DNA from: Haemophilus haemolyticus
GTDB taxonomy: Bacteria > Pseudomonadota > Gammaproteobacteria > Enterobacterales > Pasteurellaceae
DNA: 64,000 bases
Assembly: GCF_003352385.1 (NCBI RefSeq)
Contig: NZ_CP031243.1
Coordinates: forward strand, 1,466,501-1,530,500
Reading direction: 5' to 3'
Shown: positions 38,290-47,796 of the stretch, piece after piece
Numbering within the stretch: position 1 is the first letter of the stretch
Layout: every line of letters starts with the position of its first letter
Made by a program: the position numbers and the translations under genes
Notes under the pieces: model-generated
Told to the model about the DNA's origin: nothing
Database searches by the model: none
What the model saw: only the letters and a program-made list of their open reading frames with translations

Positions 38290-38558
38290 CAAATTTCCTG
38301 CCCTGTTGGCTCAATTAAATCCCATTCTTGAATGACGGGTAATTGTTTTGATGATGTCATTGCAAGACGTTCATCTAAGGTTAATCTTTTTCTTTTTTTC
38401 GGATTATTAGGAACAACAATCACTTTAATTGTATTGTCGCTAATTTTTTCTAGTTCCAAAAAATCCCCCATATCCAAATTCATGGAGTCAGTAAAGTCCT
38501 TAGGTAAACGGATTGCTTTACTATTTCCCCACTGTTTTACTTGTAATCTCATATTCAT
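38289..38558 (-). CDS. MazE/ChpS-type antitoxin (module 2)
   Basis: 89 residues, or 87 if the second ATG at 38552 is used; neither has a strong ribosome site. The N-terminal AbrB-like domain (RLQVKQWGNSKAIRLPKDFTDSMNLDMGDFLELEKI) is diagnostic of MazE, ChpS and PemI. The C-terminal tail (LTLDERLAMTSSKQLPVIQEWDLIEPTGQEI) is the acidic toxin-neutralising part. It overlaps the toxin gene by one base. Confidence 0.9.
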   Translation of the reverse strand: MNMRLQVKQWGNSKAIRLPKDFTDSMNLDMGDFLELEKISDNTIKVIVVPNNPKKRKRLTLDERLAMTSSKQLPVIQEWDLIEPTGQEI

Positions 38559-38734
38559 CGTTATATAGCTGACAAAAGTTTATTTTTAATAAAAAATAAG
38601 TCAAAAATCAGCCTCTCCTTATACTAATTAATTATTGGCAATAATGTATCACTTAATGATACCCTTGCTAGTGTAACTTGATATTTATTGATGTCAAATA
38701 AAAGAATCGTTTCATCGTGTTCAAGATAAATTAA

Positions 38735-38814
38735 AAGAGCTTAGTATTGCAAAACATAAAACTAAGCTCTTAAATTAGATGAAAATAAATTTTAAGGGCT
38801 GCAAATGCAGCCCT
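38735..38814. terminator. two hairpins between the antitoxin and mrp
   Basis: AAGAGCTTAGT / ACTAAGCTCTT (38735-38745 and 38761-38771, 15-base loop), then AGGGCTGCA / TGCAGCCCT (38795-38803, 38806-38814) followed by a T-rich run on the plus strand and T-rich DNA on the minus strand. The second is the likely mrp terminator. The rest of 38559-38734 shows no gene. Confidence 0.65.
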
Positions 38815-38827
38815 ATCTTTTTTTCGA

Positions 38828-39940
38828 TTATTTCACTTCTTTAAATAAAATCTCGCTTGGGATTACTGAACCTTGCCAGTAAAGTTCTGTGGAGACTTTT
38901 TCAGCAAGTTGTAGGAACGCTTGTGAAATTTCATTTTCAGGCACTCGCACAACAGTTGGGTTGCCCGCATCTAAATCTTCACGGATACGAATATGTAAAG
39001 GAAGTTGAGCTAACACTTTCACATTGTATTTTTCAGCCATTTTCTCTGCACCGCCTGTGCCAAAAATTGCTTCGTGATGACCGCACTCGCTACAAATATG
39101 CATTGACATATTTTCCACAATACCCAATACCGGCACGGATACTCGCTCAAACATTGAAATACCTTTCACTGCATCAAGCAAAGCAATATCTTGCGGAGTT
39201 GTCACTACCACTGCACCAGTCACAGGGATTTGTTGTGATAAGGTAAGTTGAATATCACCAGTGCCCGGAGGCATATCGATAACAAGATAATCTAAACTAT
39301 CCCATAGGGTTTCATTTAATAATTGGCTTAATGCACTGCTCGCCATTGGACCTCGCCAAATTGTTGCGCTATCTTCATTCATTAAAAAGCCAATAGAATT
39401 TGCAGATAAACCATGTGCTTTAATTGGGGTAATGTGTTGATTATCTGGCGAAGTTGGACGTTGATCCGCTACGCCTAACATATGTGGAATAGAAGGCCCA
39501 TAAATATCCGCATCTAAAATCCCGACACGTGCGCCTTGTGCTTGTAATGCTAAAGCTAGATTAACAGAAACCGATGATTTCCCTACGCCGCCTTTACCAG
39601 AACTCACAGCAATAATATTTTTCACACCTTTTACAGCAGGTTGATTATTTGCACGTTTAAGTGTAGCGATTTGATACGAGATCGCCCATTTAATTGATTT
39701 ACAATCTGTCGCTTTCAACAACGCATTTGAAACCGCTTGTTTTAACTGTTCTGCACCAGAATTCCACGCAAAAGGTAATTTCAATTCAATGCGTAAAGTA
39801 TCGCCGCCCTTTTCCACTTTTTTCAAAGTATTAAGCGCAATCAGATCCTTTTGCAGGGTTGGATGCTGAAATTGTTGGATAATCTGCTGAACTTGATTTT
39901 GCTGCTCGGCAGTCAAATTATCAGAAAAGTAGGTTGCCAT
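38828..39940 (-). CDS. mrp: iron-sulfur cluster carrier, Mrp/ApbC family
   Basis: 370 residues from the ATG at 39940, which has GGAAG before it; a longer frame to 39988 exists. An N-terminal MIP18/DUF59-like region (1-95) precedes the deviant P-loop GKGGVGKS at 115-122, DADIYGPSIPHM and MPPGTGDIQLT. The C-terminal CxxC (HICSECGHH) binds the bridging Fe-S cluster. It loads or transfers [4Fe-4S] clusters in the cytoplasm, of use to the many Fe-S subunits of Hyf. No operon partner. Confidence 0.94.
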   Translation of the reverse strand: MATYFSDNLTAEQQNQVQQIIQQFQHPTLQKDLIALNTLKKVEKGGDTLRIELKLPFAWNSGAEQLKQAVSNALLKATDCKSIKWAISYQIATLKRANNQPAVKGVKNIIAVSSGKGGVGKSSVSVNLALALQAQGARVGILDADIYGPSIPHMLGVADQRPTSPDNQHITPIKAHGLSANSIGFLMNEDSATIWRGPMASSALSQLLNETLWDSLDYLVIDMPPGTGDIQLTLSQQIPVTGAVVVTTPQDIALLDAVKGISMFERVSVPVLGIVENMSMHICSECGHHEAIFGTGGAEKMAEKYNVKVLAQLPLHIRIREDLDAGNPTVVRVPENEISQAFLQLAEKVSTELYWQGSVIPSEILFKEVK

Positions 39941-40034
39941 AATAACTTCCTGTTTAGTAGAGTAAATTTGTCGGGCATATTTAATCACGGAAAGTGCGGT
40001 ATGTTAAGTTAAAGTTTTTCAAACCGAATAAAAA

Positions 40035-40067
40035 ACCTGTTTCTGATAACCGATTTCAGAAACAGGT
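40035..40067 (-). terminator. terminator after the small Sel1-like lipoprotein gene
   Basis: ACCTGTTTCTGA (40035-40046) pairs with TCAGAAACAGGT (40056-40067) over a 9-base loop. On the minus strand it is followed by a T-run. Confidence 0.8.
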
Positions 40068-40096
40068 ATTTACTCAAATAATGGACTAAACTCAAA

Positions 40097-40462
40097 TCAT
40101 TCCATTATACAAGCTGTTTTTAGCCCTTTATGACAAGCCTGTTTAAATTTTTCTTTTGCCACCTCAAGGTTTTTTGAGAGATGTTGTCCGTTATAATATT
40201 GCGCTGCAAGATAGAAATCAGCATTTGCACAATTTTTCTCACTCGCCTTAGTAAATAACTCAAAAGATTGAGCGTATTTCTTATCTTTATAAGCTGCCAC
40301 ACCTAATTGAAAATCAGATTTAGCTTGTGATGAACAAGTTTCAACATCTAATGCCAAAGGCGAAATCATTGCAGGAAAGGTAATATCTTCATTAGAAGTA
40401 CAAGCCGATAATACAGAAAGTGTTCCAACCAAAGAAACCATAGCAATCAATTGTTTTTTCAT
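40097..40462 (-). CDS. small Sel1/TPR-like lipoprotein
   Basis: 121 residues. The signal peptide ends with lipobox LSAC (Cys21), so it is anchored in the outer or inner membrane facing the periplasm. The mature part has one or two Sel1-like helical repeats (DFQLGVAAYKDKKYAQSFELFTKASEKNC, DFYLAAQYYNGQHLSKNLEVAKEKFKQACHKG) with paired cysteines, similar to the disulfide-braced Hcp-type Sel1 proteins. It lies 13 bp after the next Sel1 gene, probably in the same transcript. The partner is unknown. Confidence 0.75.
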   Translation of the reverse strand: MKKQLIAMVSLVGTLSVLSACTSNEDITFPAMISPLALDVETCSSQAKSDFQLGVAAYKDKKYAQSFELFTKASEKNCANADFYLAAQYYNGQHLSKNLEVAKEKFKQACHKGLKTACIME

Positions 40463-40475
40463 AATATTTTTCCCC

Positions 40476-41126
40476 CTATTTCTTATTGTAACTTTTTAAA
40501 GCTTTACAAGCTTCCTTTGTACCTTGTTCACAAGATTTCTTAAATAATTCTTTGGCTTTCGCTTTATTTTGTTTAACGCCTACTCCATTATCATACATCT
40601 CACCTAAGAAAAATAGTGACGTGGAAATTCCTTGCTCTGCAGACTTTCTATACAACCTTATTGCCTCAGCATAATCTTTTTCTACGCCTTTTCCAAATCT
40701 ATACATTGAACCTAAGGCCATTTGACCTTCTGGACTCCCCTGCTCTGCAGCCTTTCTATACAGCTTTATTGCTTCAGCATAATCTTTTTCTACACCTTCT
40801 CCATTTTCATACATCTCACCTAAGAAAAGTAAGGCAAACTCCTCCCCCTGCTCTGCAGCTTTGCGATACCATTTTGCAGCCTCAACATAATCTTGCTTAA
40901 AAAATTCCCCCTCATGATACATTCTCCCCAAAAATAATTGCGCTTTAGCATCTCCTCTCACTATACCTGCATCTTTAAACTGTTCTGCAGCCTGTGCGAA
41001 ATCATTCTTCCTATAAGCATCTATACCTACTTGTGTTCCAAAATCCATAGCTGCCACAGTTGAATGAAAAGAAAGAATAGAGGCACCTAACAATGCGCTG
41101 GTAAGCAGTATTTTTGTTAATTTCAT
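40476..41126 (-). CDS. secreted Sel1-repeat protein
   Basis: 216 residues with a signal peptide ending near STVAA-MD (about 26). About four Sel1 repeats of 36 residues follow, for example FALLFLGEMYENGEGVEKDY and GQMALGSMYRFGKGVEKDY, then a last one ending in paired cysteines (CEQGTKEACKAL). The repeats are visible at base level with a 108-bp period, so copy number may vary between strains. Sel1 proteins scaffold envelope complexes or contact hosts; no specific role can be read here. Confidence 0.82.
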   Translation of the reverse strand: MKLTKILLTSALLGASILSFHSTVAAMDFGTQVGIDAYRKNDFAQAAEQFKDAGIVRGDAKAQLFLGRMYHEGEFFKQDYVEAAKWYRKAAEQGEEFALLFLGEMYENGEGVEKDYAEAIKLYRKAAEQGSPEGQMALGSMYRFGKGVEKDYAEAIRLYRKSAEQGISTSLFFLGEMYDNGVGVKQNKAKAKELFKKSCEQGTKEACKALKSYNKK

Positions 41127-41187
41127 ATAATAATCTCTTAAGTTGATTTATAAAAAATACCAAATTTTTTGTTTGGCAATATGTTTT

Positions 41188-41232
41188 GTTAGTTTCTCTG
41201 TAAAGAGAAACTAACACCCAGTATACTGGGTG
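41188..41232. promoter_or_regulatory. paired palindromes between the Sel1 genes and metG
   Basis: GTTAGTTTCTCT / AGAGAAACTAAC (41188-41199, 41204-41215) abuts a perfect 18-bp palindrome CACCCAGTATACTGGGTG (41215-41232). They lie between divergent genes, about 60 bp upstream of the Sel1 start and 140 bp before metG, so an operator or a leader structure is more likely than a terminator. Confidence 0.5.
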
Positions 41233-41374
41233 CGAAATGATTAAATTTTAAACTTTTAAAATAGGTAATTTTAAATAAAGTGCGGTGGATTTTCCTTCCA
41301 TTTTCAAACTAGAAAAAATCCCCTATTTAAAGTAAGATAAGCACAATTTTTGTATGCTAAAAAGAGAATAATAA

Positions 41375-43423
41375 ATGACAACTCAACCCCGTAAAATTTT
41401 AGTCACTTGCGCCTTGCCTTATGCCAATGGAGCAATTCATTTAGGACATATGTTAGAACATATCCAAGCGGATATTTGGGTGCGTTTTCAACGTATGCGT
41501 GGCAATAAAATCCATTTTGTTTGTGCGGACGATGCGCACGGTACGCCGATTATGTTGAATGCTGATAAACTTGGCATTACACCTGAAGAATTAATTGCTA
41601 AAGCAAAAGCCGATCACGTGCGTGATTTTGCAGGTTTCAATATTAGCTTTGATAACTACCATTCCACTCACAGCGAAGAAAACAAACAGCTCACCGCAGA
41701 AATTTACAATAAACTCAAAGCCAATGGTTTTATTAAGAGTAAAGTTATTTCTCAGTTATTCGACCCTGAAAAAAATATGTTCTTGCCTGATCGTTTTGTG
41801 AAAGGCACTTGCCCGAAATGTAAAGCAGAAGATCAATATGGCGATAACTGCGAAGTTTGTGCTTCTACTTATAGCCCAATGGATTTAATTAATCCTCGTT
41901 CAGCGGTTTCTGGCGCAACACCTGTGGTAAAAGAATCTGAACACTTTTTCTTTGACTTACCTGCATTTGAAGGGATGTTAAAAGAATGGACTCGTTCTGG
42001 CTCACTTCAATCAGAAATTGCGAACAAAATGCAAGAATGGTTTGAGAGTGGTTTACAACAATGGGATATTTCACGCGATGCGCCTTATTTCGGTTTTGAA
42101 ATTCCGGGCGCAAAAGATAAATTCTTCTATGTTTGGTTAGATGCACCAATCGGCTATATGGCTTCATTCAAAAATCTATGCAATCGTGAAGGCATTGATT
42201 TCAATGAATTTTGGGCTGAAGGCAGTGATGCGGAACTTTATCATTTCATCGGTAAAGACATCGTTTATTTCCACAGTCTATTCTGGCCTGCAATGCTTGA
42301 AGGCAGCGGCTATCGTAAACCGACTAATGTGTTCACTCACGGCTACGTCACGGTGGATGGGGCGAAGATGTCAAAATCTCGCGGGACTTTCATTCAAGCC
42401 AGCACTTATTTGAATCATATCGATCCTGAATGTTTGCGCTATTACTATGCGGCAAAATTAAATGATCGCATTGAAGATTTAGACTTTAACCTTGAAGATT
42501 TCGTACAACGTGTAAATACGGATATTGTAAACAAATTAGTGAATTTAGCTTCACGCAATGCAGGCTTTATTGCGAAACGCTTTGAAGGCAAACTTGCGGA
42601 TAAACTGGAAGATGAAACATTATTTGCAGAATTTACCGCCCAAGCCGAACAAATCGCCGCTTATTACGAAAGCCGTGAATACAATAAAGCCATTCGTGAA
42701 ATTATGGCATTAACAGATAAAGCCAATAAATACATTGATGAAAAAGCCCCTTGGGTGATTGCAAAAGAAGAAGGCAAAGAGGCAGAATTACAAGCAGTAT
42801 GTTCAATGGGAATTGAGCTTTTCCGTGTGTTGATGTCTTACTTAAAACCTGTTCTTCCAAAACTGGCAGAACGTGCAGAAGCTTTCTTACAAGCTGAATT
42901 ACGTTGGGATAATATTCATCAACCATTGCTTGGTCATACCCTTGCATCGTTCAAAGCCTTATTCTCTCGTTTAGAGAAAAAACAAATTGATGCTGTTGTG
43001 GAAGAAACCAAAGCCTTATTTGCCGCAGCCAATAAGGCAGCAGAAAAAACTGAAGCAAAACCAACCGCACTTTCTGCCGTTGAACCTATTGCTGAAACCA
43101 TCACCATTGATGATTTTGCTAAACTTGATATGCGTGTAGCAAAAGTGTTGAAATGCGAAGCAGTGCCAGAATCCAATAAACTTTTACGTTTTGAATTAGA
43201 TCTTGGCGATCATACTCGTCAAGTTTTCTCTGGCATTAAAGCAGCTTACAATAAGCCCGAAGAATTAGAAGGTCGTTTTGTGATTATGGTGGCAAACCTT
43301 GCACCACGTAAAATGAAATTTGGTGTATCTGAGGGAATGATTCTATCCGCAGGAACAGGCGGAAGTGACTTATTCTTGTTATCTGCCGATAGCGGTGTCA
43401 CCGCAGGTATGCAAGTAAAATAA
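41375..43423 (+). CDS. metG: methionyl-tRNA synthetase
   Basis: 682 residues. It charges tRNA-Met with methionine. The class I HIGH motif is HLGH at 22-25 ([13 protein letters not shown]). The zinc knuckle has [17 protein letters not shown], and the KMSKS loop is [11 protein letters not shown] near residue 335. The C-terminal ~110 residues are the EMAP/Trbp111-like dimerisation and tRNA-binding domain ([34 protein letters not shown]). Full length, matching the E. coli enzyme. AGAG and AATA precede the ATG. A hairpin terminator follows. Confidence 0.98.
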   Translation: MTTQPRKILVTCALPYANGAIHLGHMLEHIQADIWVRFQRMRGNKIHFVCADDAHGTPIMLNADKLGITPEELIAKAKADHVRDFAGFNISFDNYHSTHSEENKQLTAEIYNKLKANGFIKSKVISQLFDPEKNMFLPDRFVKGTCPKCKAEDQYGDNCEVCASTYSPMDLINPRSAVSGATPVVKESEHFFFDLPAFEGMLKEWTRSGSLQSEIANKMQEWFESGLQQWDISRDAPYFGFEIPGAKDKFFYVWLDAPIGYMASFKNLCNREGIDFNEFWAEGSDAELYHFIGKDIVYFHSLFWPAMLEGSGYRKPTNVFTHGYVTVDGAKMSKSRGTFIQASTYLNHIDPECLRYYYAAKLNDRIEDLDFNLEDFVQRVNTDIVNKLVNLASRNAGFIAKRFEGKLADKLEDETLFAEFTAQAEQIAAYYESREYNKAIREIMALTDKANKYIDEKAPWVIAKEEGKEAELQAVCSMGIELFRVLMSYLKPVLPKLAERAEAFLQAELRWDNIHQPLLGHTLASFKALFSRLEKKQIDAVVEETKALFAAANKAAEKTEAKPTALSAVEPIAETITIDDFAKLDMRVAKVLKCEAVPESNKLLRFELDLGDHTRQVFSGIKAAYNKPEELEGRFVIMVANLAPRKMKFGVSEGMILSAGTGGSDLFLLSADSGVTAGMQVK

Positions 43424-43439
43424 TCAATTCAATTAATTA

Positions 43440-43458
43440 GGGCAACATTATGTTGCCC
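43440..43458 (+). terminator. terminator after metG
   Basis: GGGCAACA (43440-43447), TTA loop, TGTTGCCC (43451-43458), then a T-rich run. It is only 17 bp after the metG stop. Confidence 0.88.
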
Positions 43459-43533
43459 TTTTATTTTCTTGTTGAAAATAGGTGGCTTATAACCTACTAT
43501 AACACTCAACTATTTATCTATTTGGAGAATATT

Positions 43534-44394
43534 ATGAAAAACGAATTAATTTGCTATAAACAAATGCCAGTGTGGACAAAAGACAAATTACCACAAATGT
43601 TCCAAGAAAAGCACAACACAAAAGTCGGCACTTGGGGAAAATTAACTGTATTAAAAGGTAAGCTCAAATTTTATGAGCTAACCGAAAGTGGCGATGTTGT
43701 TGCCGAGCATATTTTCACCCCAGAAAGCGACATTCCTTTTGTTGAACCTCAAGCATGGCATCGTGTTGAAGCACTTTCAGATGATTTAGAATGTACCCTA
43801 GGTTTCTATTGCAAAAAAGAAGATTACTTCAGTAAAAAATACAATATGACTGCCACTCACGGCGATGTGGTGGATGCAGCAAAAATCATCTCGCCTTGTA
43901 AAGTATTAGATTTAGGTTGCGGACAAGGGCGTAATTCACTTTATTTAAGTTTATTAGGCTATGATGTGACCTCTTGGGATCACAATGAAAACAGCATTGC
44001 CTTTTTAAATGAAACTAAAGAGAAAGAAAACCTTAATATTTCTACCGCACTTTACGATATTAACTCTGCCAACATTCAAGAAAACTACGATTTTATTGTT
44101 TCAACAGTGGTGTTTATGTTCTTAAATCGTGAACGTGTGCCGTCAATCATCAAAAATATGCAAGAACATACCAATGTTGGCGGATATAACTTAATCGTTG
44201 CCGCTATGTCCACTGATGATGTGCCTTGCCCACTTCCGTTCTCTTTCACCTTTGCTGAAAATGAATTAAAAGAATATTACAAAGATTGGGAATTCTTAGA
44301 ATATAACGAAAATATGGGCGAATTACACAAAACCGATGAAAACGGCAATCGCATTAAAATGAAATTTGCCACCATGTTAGCGAGAAAGAAATAA
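43534..44394 (+). CDS. tehB: tellurite-resistance methyltransferase TehB
   Basis: 286 residues from ATG 43534 (TTTGGAG upstream); an in-frame ATG at 43450 lies inside the metG terminator and is rejected. The N-terminal ~90 residues are a small cupin-like domain (ELICYKQMPVWTKDKLPQMF) found in Haemophilus TehB. The rest is a SAM methyltransferase (VLDLGCGQGRNSLYLSLLGYDV near 127-148). It methylates tellurite or selenium compounds and is linked to oxidative-stress resistance and haem use in Haemophilus. The membrane partner TehA is not adjacent. Confidence 0.94.
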   Translation: MKNELICYKQMPVWTKDKLPQMFQEKHNTKVGTWGKLTVLKGKLKFYELTESGDVVAEHIFTPESDIPFVEPQAWHRVEALSDDLECTLGFYCKKEDYFSKKYNMTATHGDVVDAAKIISPCKVLDLGCGQGRNSLYLSLLGYDVTSWDHNENSIAFLNETKEKENLNISTALYDINSANIQENYDFIVSTVVFMFLNRERVPSIIKNMQEHTNVGGYNLIVAAMSTDDVPCPLPFSFTFAENELKEYYKDWEFLEYNENMGELHKTDENGNRIKMKFATMLARKK

Positions 44395-44444
44395 CCCGCT
44401 AATTTAAAAAATCACCGCACTTTGCCTTTGATAAAAAAGATAAC

Positions 44445-45161
44445 TTAGAACATATCTTTTGCTTTGCGAAGTGCGGTAAATTCTTCAAGTGTTTTTGCTT
44501 GTAAAAACGGATTAATTTCTCGCTCAAGTTTTAATGTTGTCGGCAAACTTGGTTTATTTTCAGACCGCTGTTTTTCAACAAAAATACGTTGTTTTTCCAC
44601 CGCACTTTTTTCTACCGCACTTTTCTCCACCAGCACCGTTTCCGCAAATGCTAAATTTCCCAAGGTGTATTCGTGAGCAGGACAAACAATCGTCTCGTCT
44701 GGCAATCTATTCAAACGCTGCAAACCTTCAAACATCTGCGCATAATTACCTGTGAAAACACGTCCGCAACCGGCAGAAAATAACGCATCACCACAAAATA
44801 AATGATTATCTACTAAAAAACTAACGTGCTGTTTCGTGTGTCCACCAGTCGGAATTACATCAATTTGATAATGTGTGGTAAGGATCTTCCCTTCGTTCAC
44901 AATTTGAGTTGCGCCTTTTTTCTCACATTCTTGCGACCCATAAATCGGCACCGTTGGATAACGTTTTTTAAATGCCGACACACCTTGTGTATGATCGTCG
45001 TGTTCGTGAGTAAGCAACACCGCTTCAACCGTTGCGTTTTGCTTATCTAGCCACGCAAACAGATTGTCCGTTTCAGGCAAATCGACAATAATAAGAGGCA
45101 GATTTTCTCGTTGATAAAGCCAAATGTAGTTATCATTCAGCGCAGGCAAAGCAAATAACAT
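44445..45161 (-). CDS. gloB: hydroxyacylglutathione hydrolase (glyoxalase II)
   Basis: 238 residues, metallo-beta-lactamase fold. It hydrolyses S-lactoylglutathione from methylglyoxal detoxification to lactate and glutathione. The metal site is [10 protein letters not shown] (51-60), with [17 protein letters not shown] and [10 protein letters not shown]. Around residues 180-192 the peptide [13 protein letters not shown] is a tandem duplication coded by two uptake cores 15 bp apart (44599-44607 and 44614-44622). A third core lies at 44469-44477. The duplication sits between the catalytic and substrate-binding parts, where length change is tolerated. Confidence 0.95.
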   Translation of the reverse strand: MLFALPALNDNYIWLYQRENLPLIIVDLPETDNLFAWLDKQNATVEAVLLTHEHDDHTQGVSAFKKRYPTVPIYGSQECEKKGATQIVNEGKILTTHYQIDVIPTGGHTKQHVSFLVDNHLFCGDALFSAGCGRVFTGNYAQMFEGLQRLNRLPDETIVCPAHEYTLGNLAFAETVLVEKSAVEKSAVEKQRIFVEKQRSENKPSLPTTLKLEREINPFLQAKTLEEFTALRKAKDMF

Positions 45162-45212
45162 AATCGTCCTTTTAATTAGTGATAGAAAAATAAATTGATT
45201 CCGCTTAAAACA

Positions 45213-46019
45213 TTAGATGCGATCCACATTCCACCAAATCAACGCCCATTTTTTCTGTCCGTGAGAAATGGGTTCGTTATTGGTTTGTTTACGATCGTAA
45301 AAGGCTTTTAAACCTTGTTTTTCTTTTTCGGAAAGCTCGCCTAAAGAAAACTCCACCGAGGCTAATAAATCCTCGTAACTTTCACCTTGAAAACAACCCG
45401 ATTCGGTTTCAATAAAATTCAAATTTGCCTGAATGCCTTTTTGATACAACCGATTGAGTAAATAAATATAAGTCGGGAAACCAATATCTTCACGCCCAAT
45501 CGCCTCAAATACGCCCTCATCTAAAAAATGACGTTGTGTGACAGAAGTCAAAAACACACGTTTTTTCGCTTTGGCACAGAGTTTTTCAATCATATCGTCC
45601 AAATCGTCCACCAAGGTTGAACGAGATGCCAACACCACATCAGCTTGTGGCACATCATCCCAATTATCCGCCCAAGATTTATGAAATGTCGTCAAATTAT
45701 GCAAACCAAATTTCTGTTTGAACTGCGCCAAGCAATCTAACATTCCATTGCTATAATCTAAGGCATATACGGTTGAGCCTTGTTGTGCAAGTGGCACAGC
45801 AAAGGTACCGGGGCCACAGCCAATATCCAACACAGTTTCATCGGCTTGCACATTCATAGCTTGCAATAATTGCTGATTATATGCAGAAGGTTTGCCGACT
45901 AAATTCTCTGCCATTTTCACAGCTTTTTTATCCCATTTTGTCGGAGGTAAGTTGTAATGATTACAAGCGATTAAGTGTTGTTGATAAAGTTCAGCAAAAT
46001 TGATGTCGTAAATAGTCAT
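45213..46019 (-). CDS. class I SAM-dependent methyltransferase
   Basis: 268 residues. SAM-binding motif I is VLDIGCGPGTFAVPLAQQG at 63-81, followed by YALDYSNGM and VLASRSTLV. It resembles small-molecule methyltransferases of the UbiE/SmtA type, but the substrate is not recognisable. It overlaps the ABC ATPase gene by 4 bp (ATGA) and is the last gene of the importer operon, so it may act on the imported ligand or its carrier. That link is inference. Confidence 0.85.
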   Translation of the reverse strand: MTIYDINFAELYQQHLIACNHYNLPPTKWDKKAVKMAENLVGKPSAYNQQLLQAMNVQADETVLDIGCGPGTFAVPLAQQGSTVYALDYSNGMLDCLAQFKQKFGLHNLTTFHKSWADNWDDVPQADVVLASRSTLVDDLDDMIEKLCAKAKKRVFLTSVTQRHFLDEGVFEAIGREDIGFPTYIYLLNRLYQKGIQANLNFIETESGCFQGESYEDLLASVEFSLGELSEKEKQGLKAFYDRKQTNNEPISHGQKKWALIWWNVDRI

Positions 46020-46780
46020 AGTGATTTTTCAATGTGGTTATTCAAATGTTGATGTAAAAGTTCGGGCGAAGTGCGGTAGATTTTCGCCAAGTTTTCTAAG
46101 GTTAATAAATGTTTTTTATTGCCTTGTTGAAAGCCAAATTGTTGATCAAGCAAAACAATATTATCCCCTAAAAATGCCGCTTGTTGTGGATTATGCGTGC
46201 TAATAATAAGCGCAATATTTTGCTTTTGCAGTTGTTTTATTTTTTCTAACACTCGAATTTGATTACCAAAATCAAGGCTGGAAGTCGGTTCGTCCATAAT
46301 TAAAAGTTTGGCTTGTTGAGCAATCGCACGGGCAATCAACACAAGCTGCTTTTCACCGCCACTTAATTGATGATAATAACGCTGTGCAAGATGAGCGATT
46401 TCTAACTCTTGCAATGCCATTAATGCCAAATCTAAATCAGATTTTTTCGGGGTTTGATACCACTTCAAAAAAGCACTTCTTCCCATCATCACCATATCCT
46501 GCACTAAAAAAGGAAATAAATGGGAATGCGCCTGTGGCACATAAGCAATATGTCGAGCCAATTCTGTTGGTGAATAATCAGAAAGTGATTTTCCTTGCCA
46601 AAAAATCTCACCACCAATAGGTGGCTGTAATCCCAATAAGGTTTTCAAAAACGTACTTTTGCCTGCGCCATTTGCACCAAGCAAACAACAAATTTGATTT
46701 TCCTCTAGGGTAAATCGGATATGTTGAACAAGCGTTTTTCCTTCATAGCCAATGGCAAGATTTTGTGTTTCGAGTAACAT
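46016..46780 (-). CDS. FecE/BtuD-type ABC importer ATPase
   Basis: 254 residues from ATG 46780; an upstream-extended frame to 46828 lies inside the permease gene. Walker A GANGAGKST (35-43), signature LSGGEKQLVLIARAIA, Walker B LLIMDEPTSSLDFG and switch histidine IISTHN are intact. It powers uptake with the permease at 46780-47796, to which it is coupled by TAATG. The family moves iron chelates, B12, haem and, in H. influenzae MolBCA, molybdate and tungstate. ModE-like operators upstream favour the last group. Confidence 0.92.
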   Translation of the reverse strand: MLLETQNLAIGYEGKTLVQHIRFTLEENQICCLLGANGAGKSTFLKTLLGLQPPIGGEIFWQGKSLSDYSPTELARHIAYVPQAHSHLFPFLVQDMVMMGRSAFLKWYQTPKKSDLDLALMALQELEIAHLAQRYYHQLSGGEKQLVLIARAIAQQAKLLIMDEPTSSLDFGNQIRVLEKIKQLQKQNIALIISTHNPQQAAFLGDNIVLLDQQFGFQQGNKKHLLTLENLAKIYRTSPELLHQHLNNHIEKSL

Positions 46781-47796
46781 TATTTTTGCCCTCGCACTAA
46801 TAAATAAAGGAAAAATGGTGCACCACACGCAGAAGTCAAAATACCGAGTGGCAGTTCAATCGGCGCAATCGTGCGAGCCAGCGTATCAGTAAGCAATAAA
46901 AAAGACGCACCAAGCAATAAGGATGTCGGCAATAAACGAATAAAATTTGCCCCCACCAACAAGCGTGCGATGTGCGGTACCAACAAACCAACCCAGCCGA
47001 TAATTCCTGTCATTGCCACCGCACTTGCCGTACAAAGTGTGGTGAACACAATTAAAATCCAGCGAGTACGTTTAATTGGTACACCTAGCGTTTGTGCGTC
47101 ATCTTCATCAAGAGACAGTAAATTTAACCGCCAACGCAATAAAAAAATGGGAACAATCCCTAGCAACAACATCGGGATCAGTTGAATTAAATCTTGTTGA
47201 TTAATAGCCGTCAGGCTACCAAGTAGCCAAAAAGTGATTGAAGGTAATTGAGTGAAAGGATCCGCAAGAATTTTTAACAAAGAAATGCCTGCGCCAAGTA
47301 AAGAACCAATTGCAATCCCAGAAAGTACTAACACCAAAATAGGATCTTGTGTACGACTACGCGAGGCAATGAGCGATACACATAACACAGCTAAAATACC
47401 ACCGCTAAAAGCAAAGAGTTGGATATAAATCATTGGCAAATTATAAAAAATTGCCAAACTTGCCCCAAAACCTGCGCCCGCTGAAACACCCAAAATATCT
47501 GGCGAAACAAGCGGATTTTTAAACATACCTTGATAAGTTGCGCCCGCACAAGCAAGCGCAGCCCCGACAAAACAAGCGGCAAAAATACGTGGCAAACGAA
47601 TTTGCCACAATACTGTTTGTTCCGTGTTTCCTTCATATTGCCCGCTAAACGAACAGCTTATTGTCTCCCAAAGTTGGCTAGGGGAAAGCGGGTATTTTCC
47701 CACATTCAAAGCAAGTAAAATACTGCCAAACAACAATCCAACTAACAAGATAAAAAACAAACGAGGCGAACGTAAAAGAAAAGTCGAGCTCATCAT
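46780..47796 (-). CDS. FecCD-type ABC importer permease
   Basis: 338 residues, about ten membrane segments (FFILLVGLLFGSILLALNVGK at the start), BtuC/FecCD family. Conserved features are LPRIFAACFVGAALACAGATYQGMFKNPLVSPDILGVSAGAGFGA and GIIGWVGLLVPHIARLLVG, the coupling-helix region. Two adjacent ATGs (47796, 47793) are possible. The start overlaps the binding-protein stop and the end overlaps the ATPase start, so all three are tightly coupled. It is about the size of MolB. Confidence 0.92.
   Translation of the reverse strand: MMSSTFLLRSPRLFFILLVGLLFGSILLALNVGKYPLSPSQLWETISCSFSGQYEGNTEQTVLWQIRLPRIFAACFVGAALACAGATYQGMFKNPLVSPDILGVSAGAGFGASLAIFYNLPMIYIQLFAFSGGILAVLCVSLIASRSRTQDPILVLVLSGIAIGSLLGAGISLLKILADPFTQLPSITFWLLGSLTAINQQDLIQLIPMLLLGIVPIFLLRWRLNLLSLDEDDAQTLGVPIKRTRWILIVFTTLCTASAVAMTGIIGWVGLLVPHIARLLVGANFIRLLPTSLLLGASFLLLTDTLARTIAPIELPLGILTSACGAPFFLYLLVRGQK

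Noticed and set aside
43450..43533. Longer TehB start at 43450
   Set aside because: This ATG lies inside the metG terminator hairpin; the family start and a GGAG site are at 43534.
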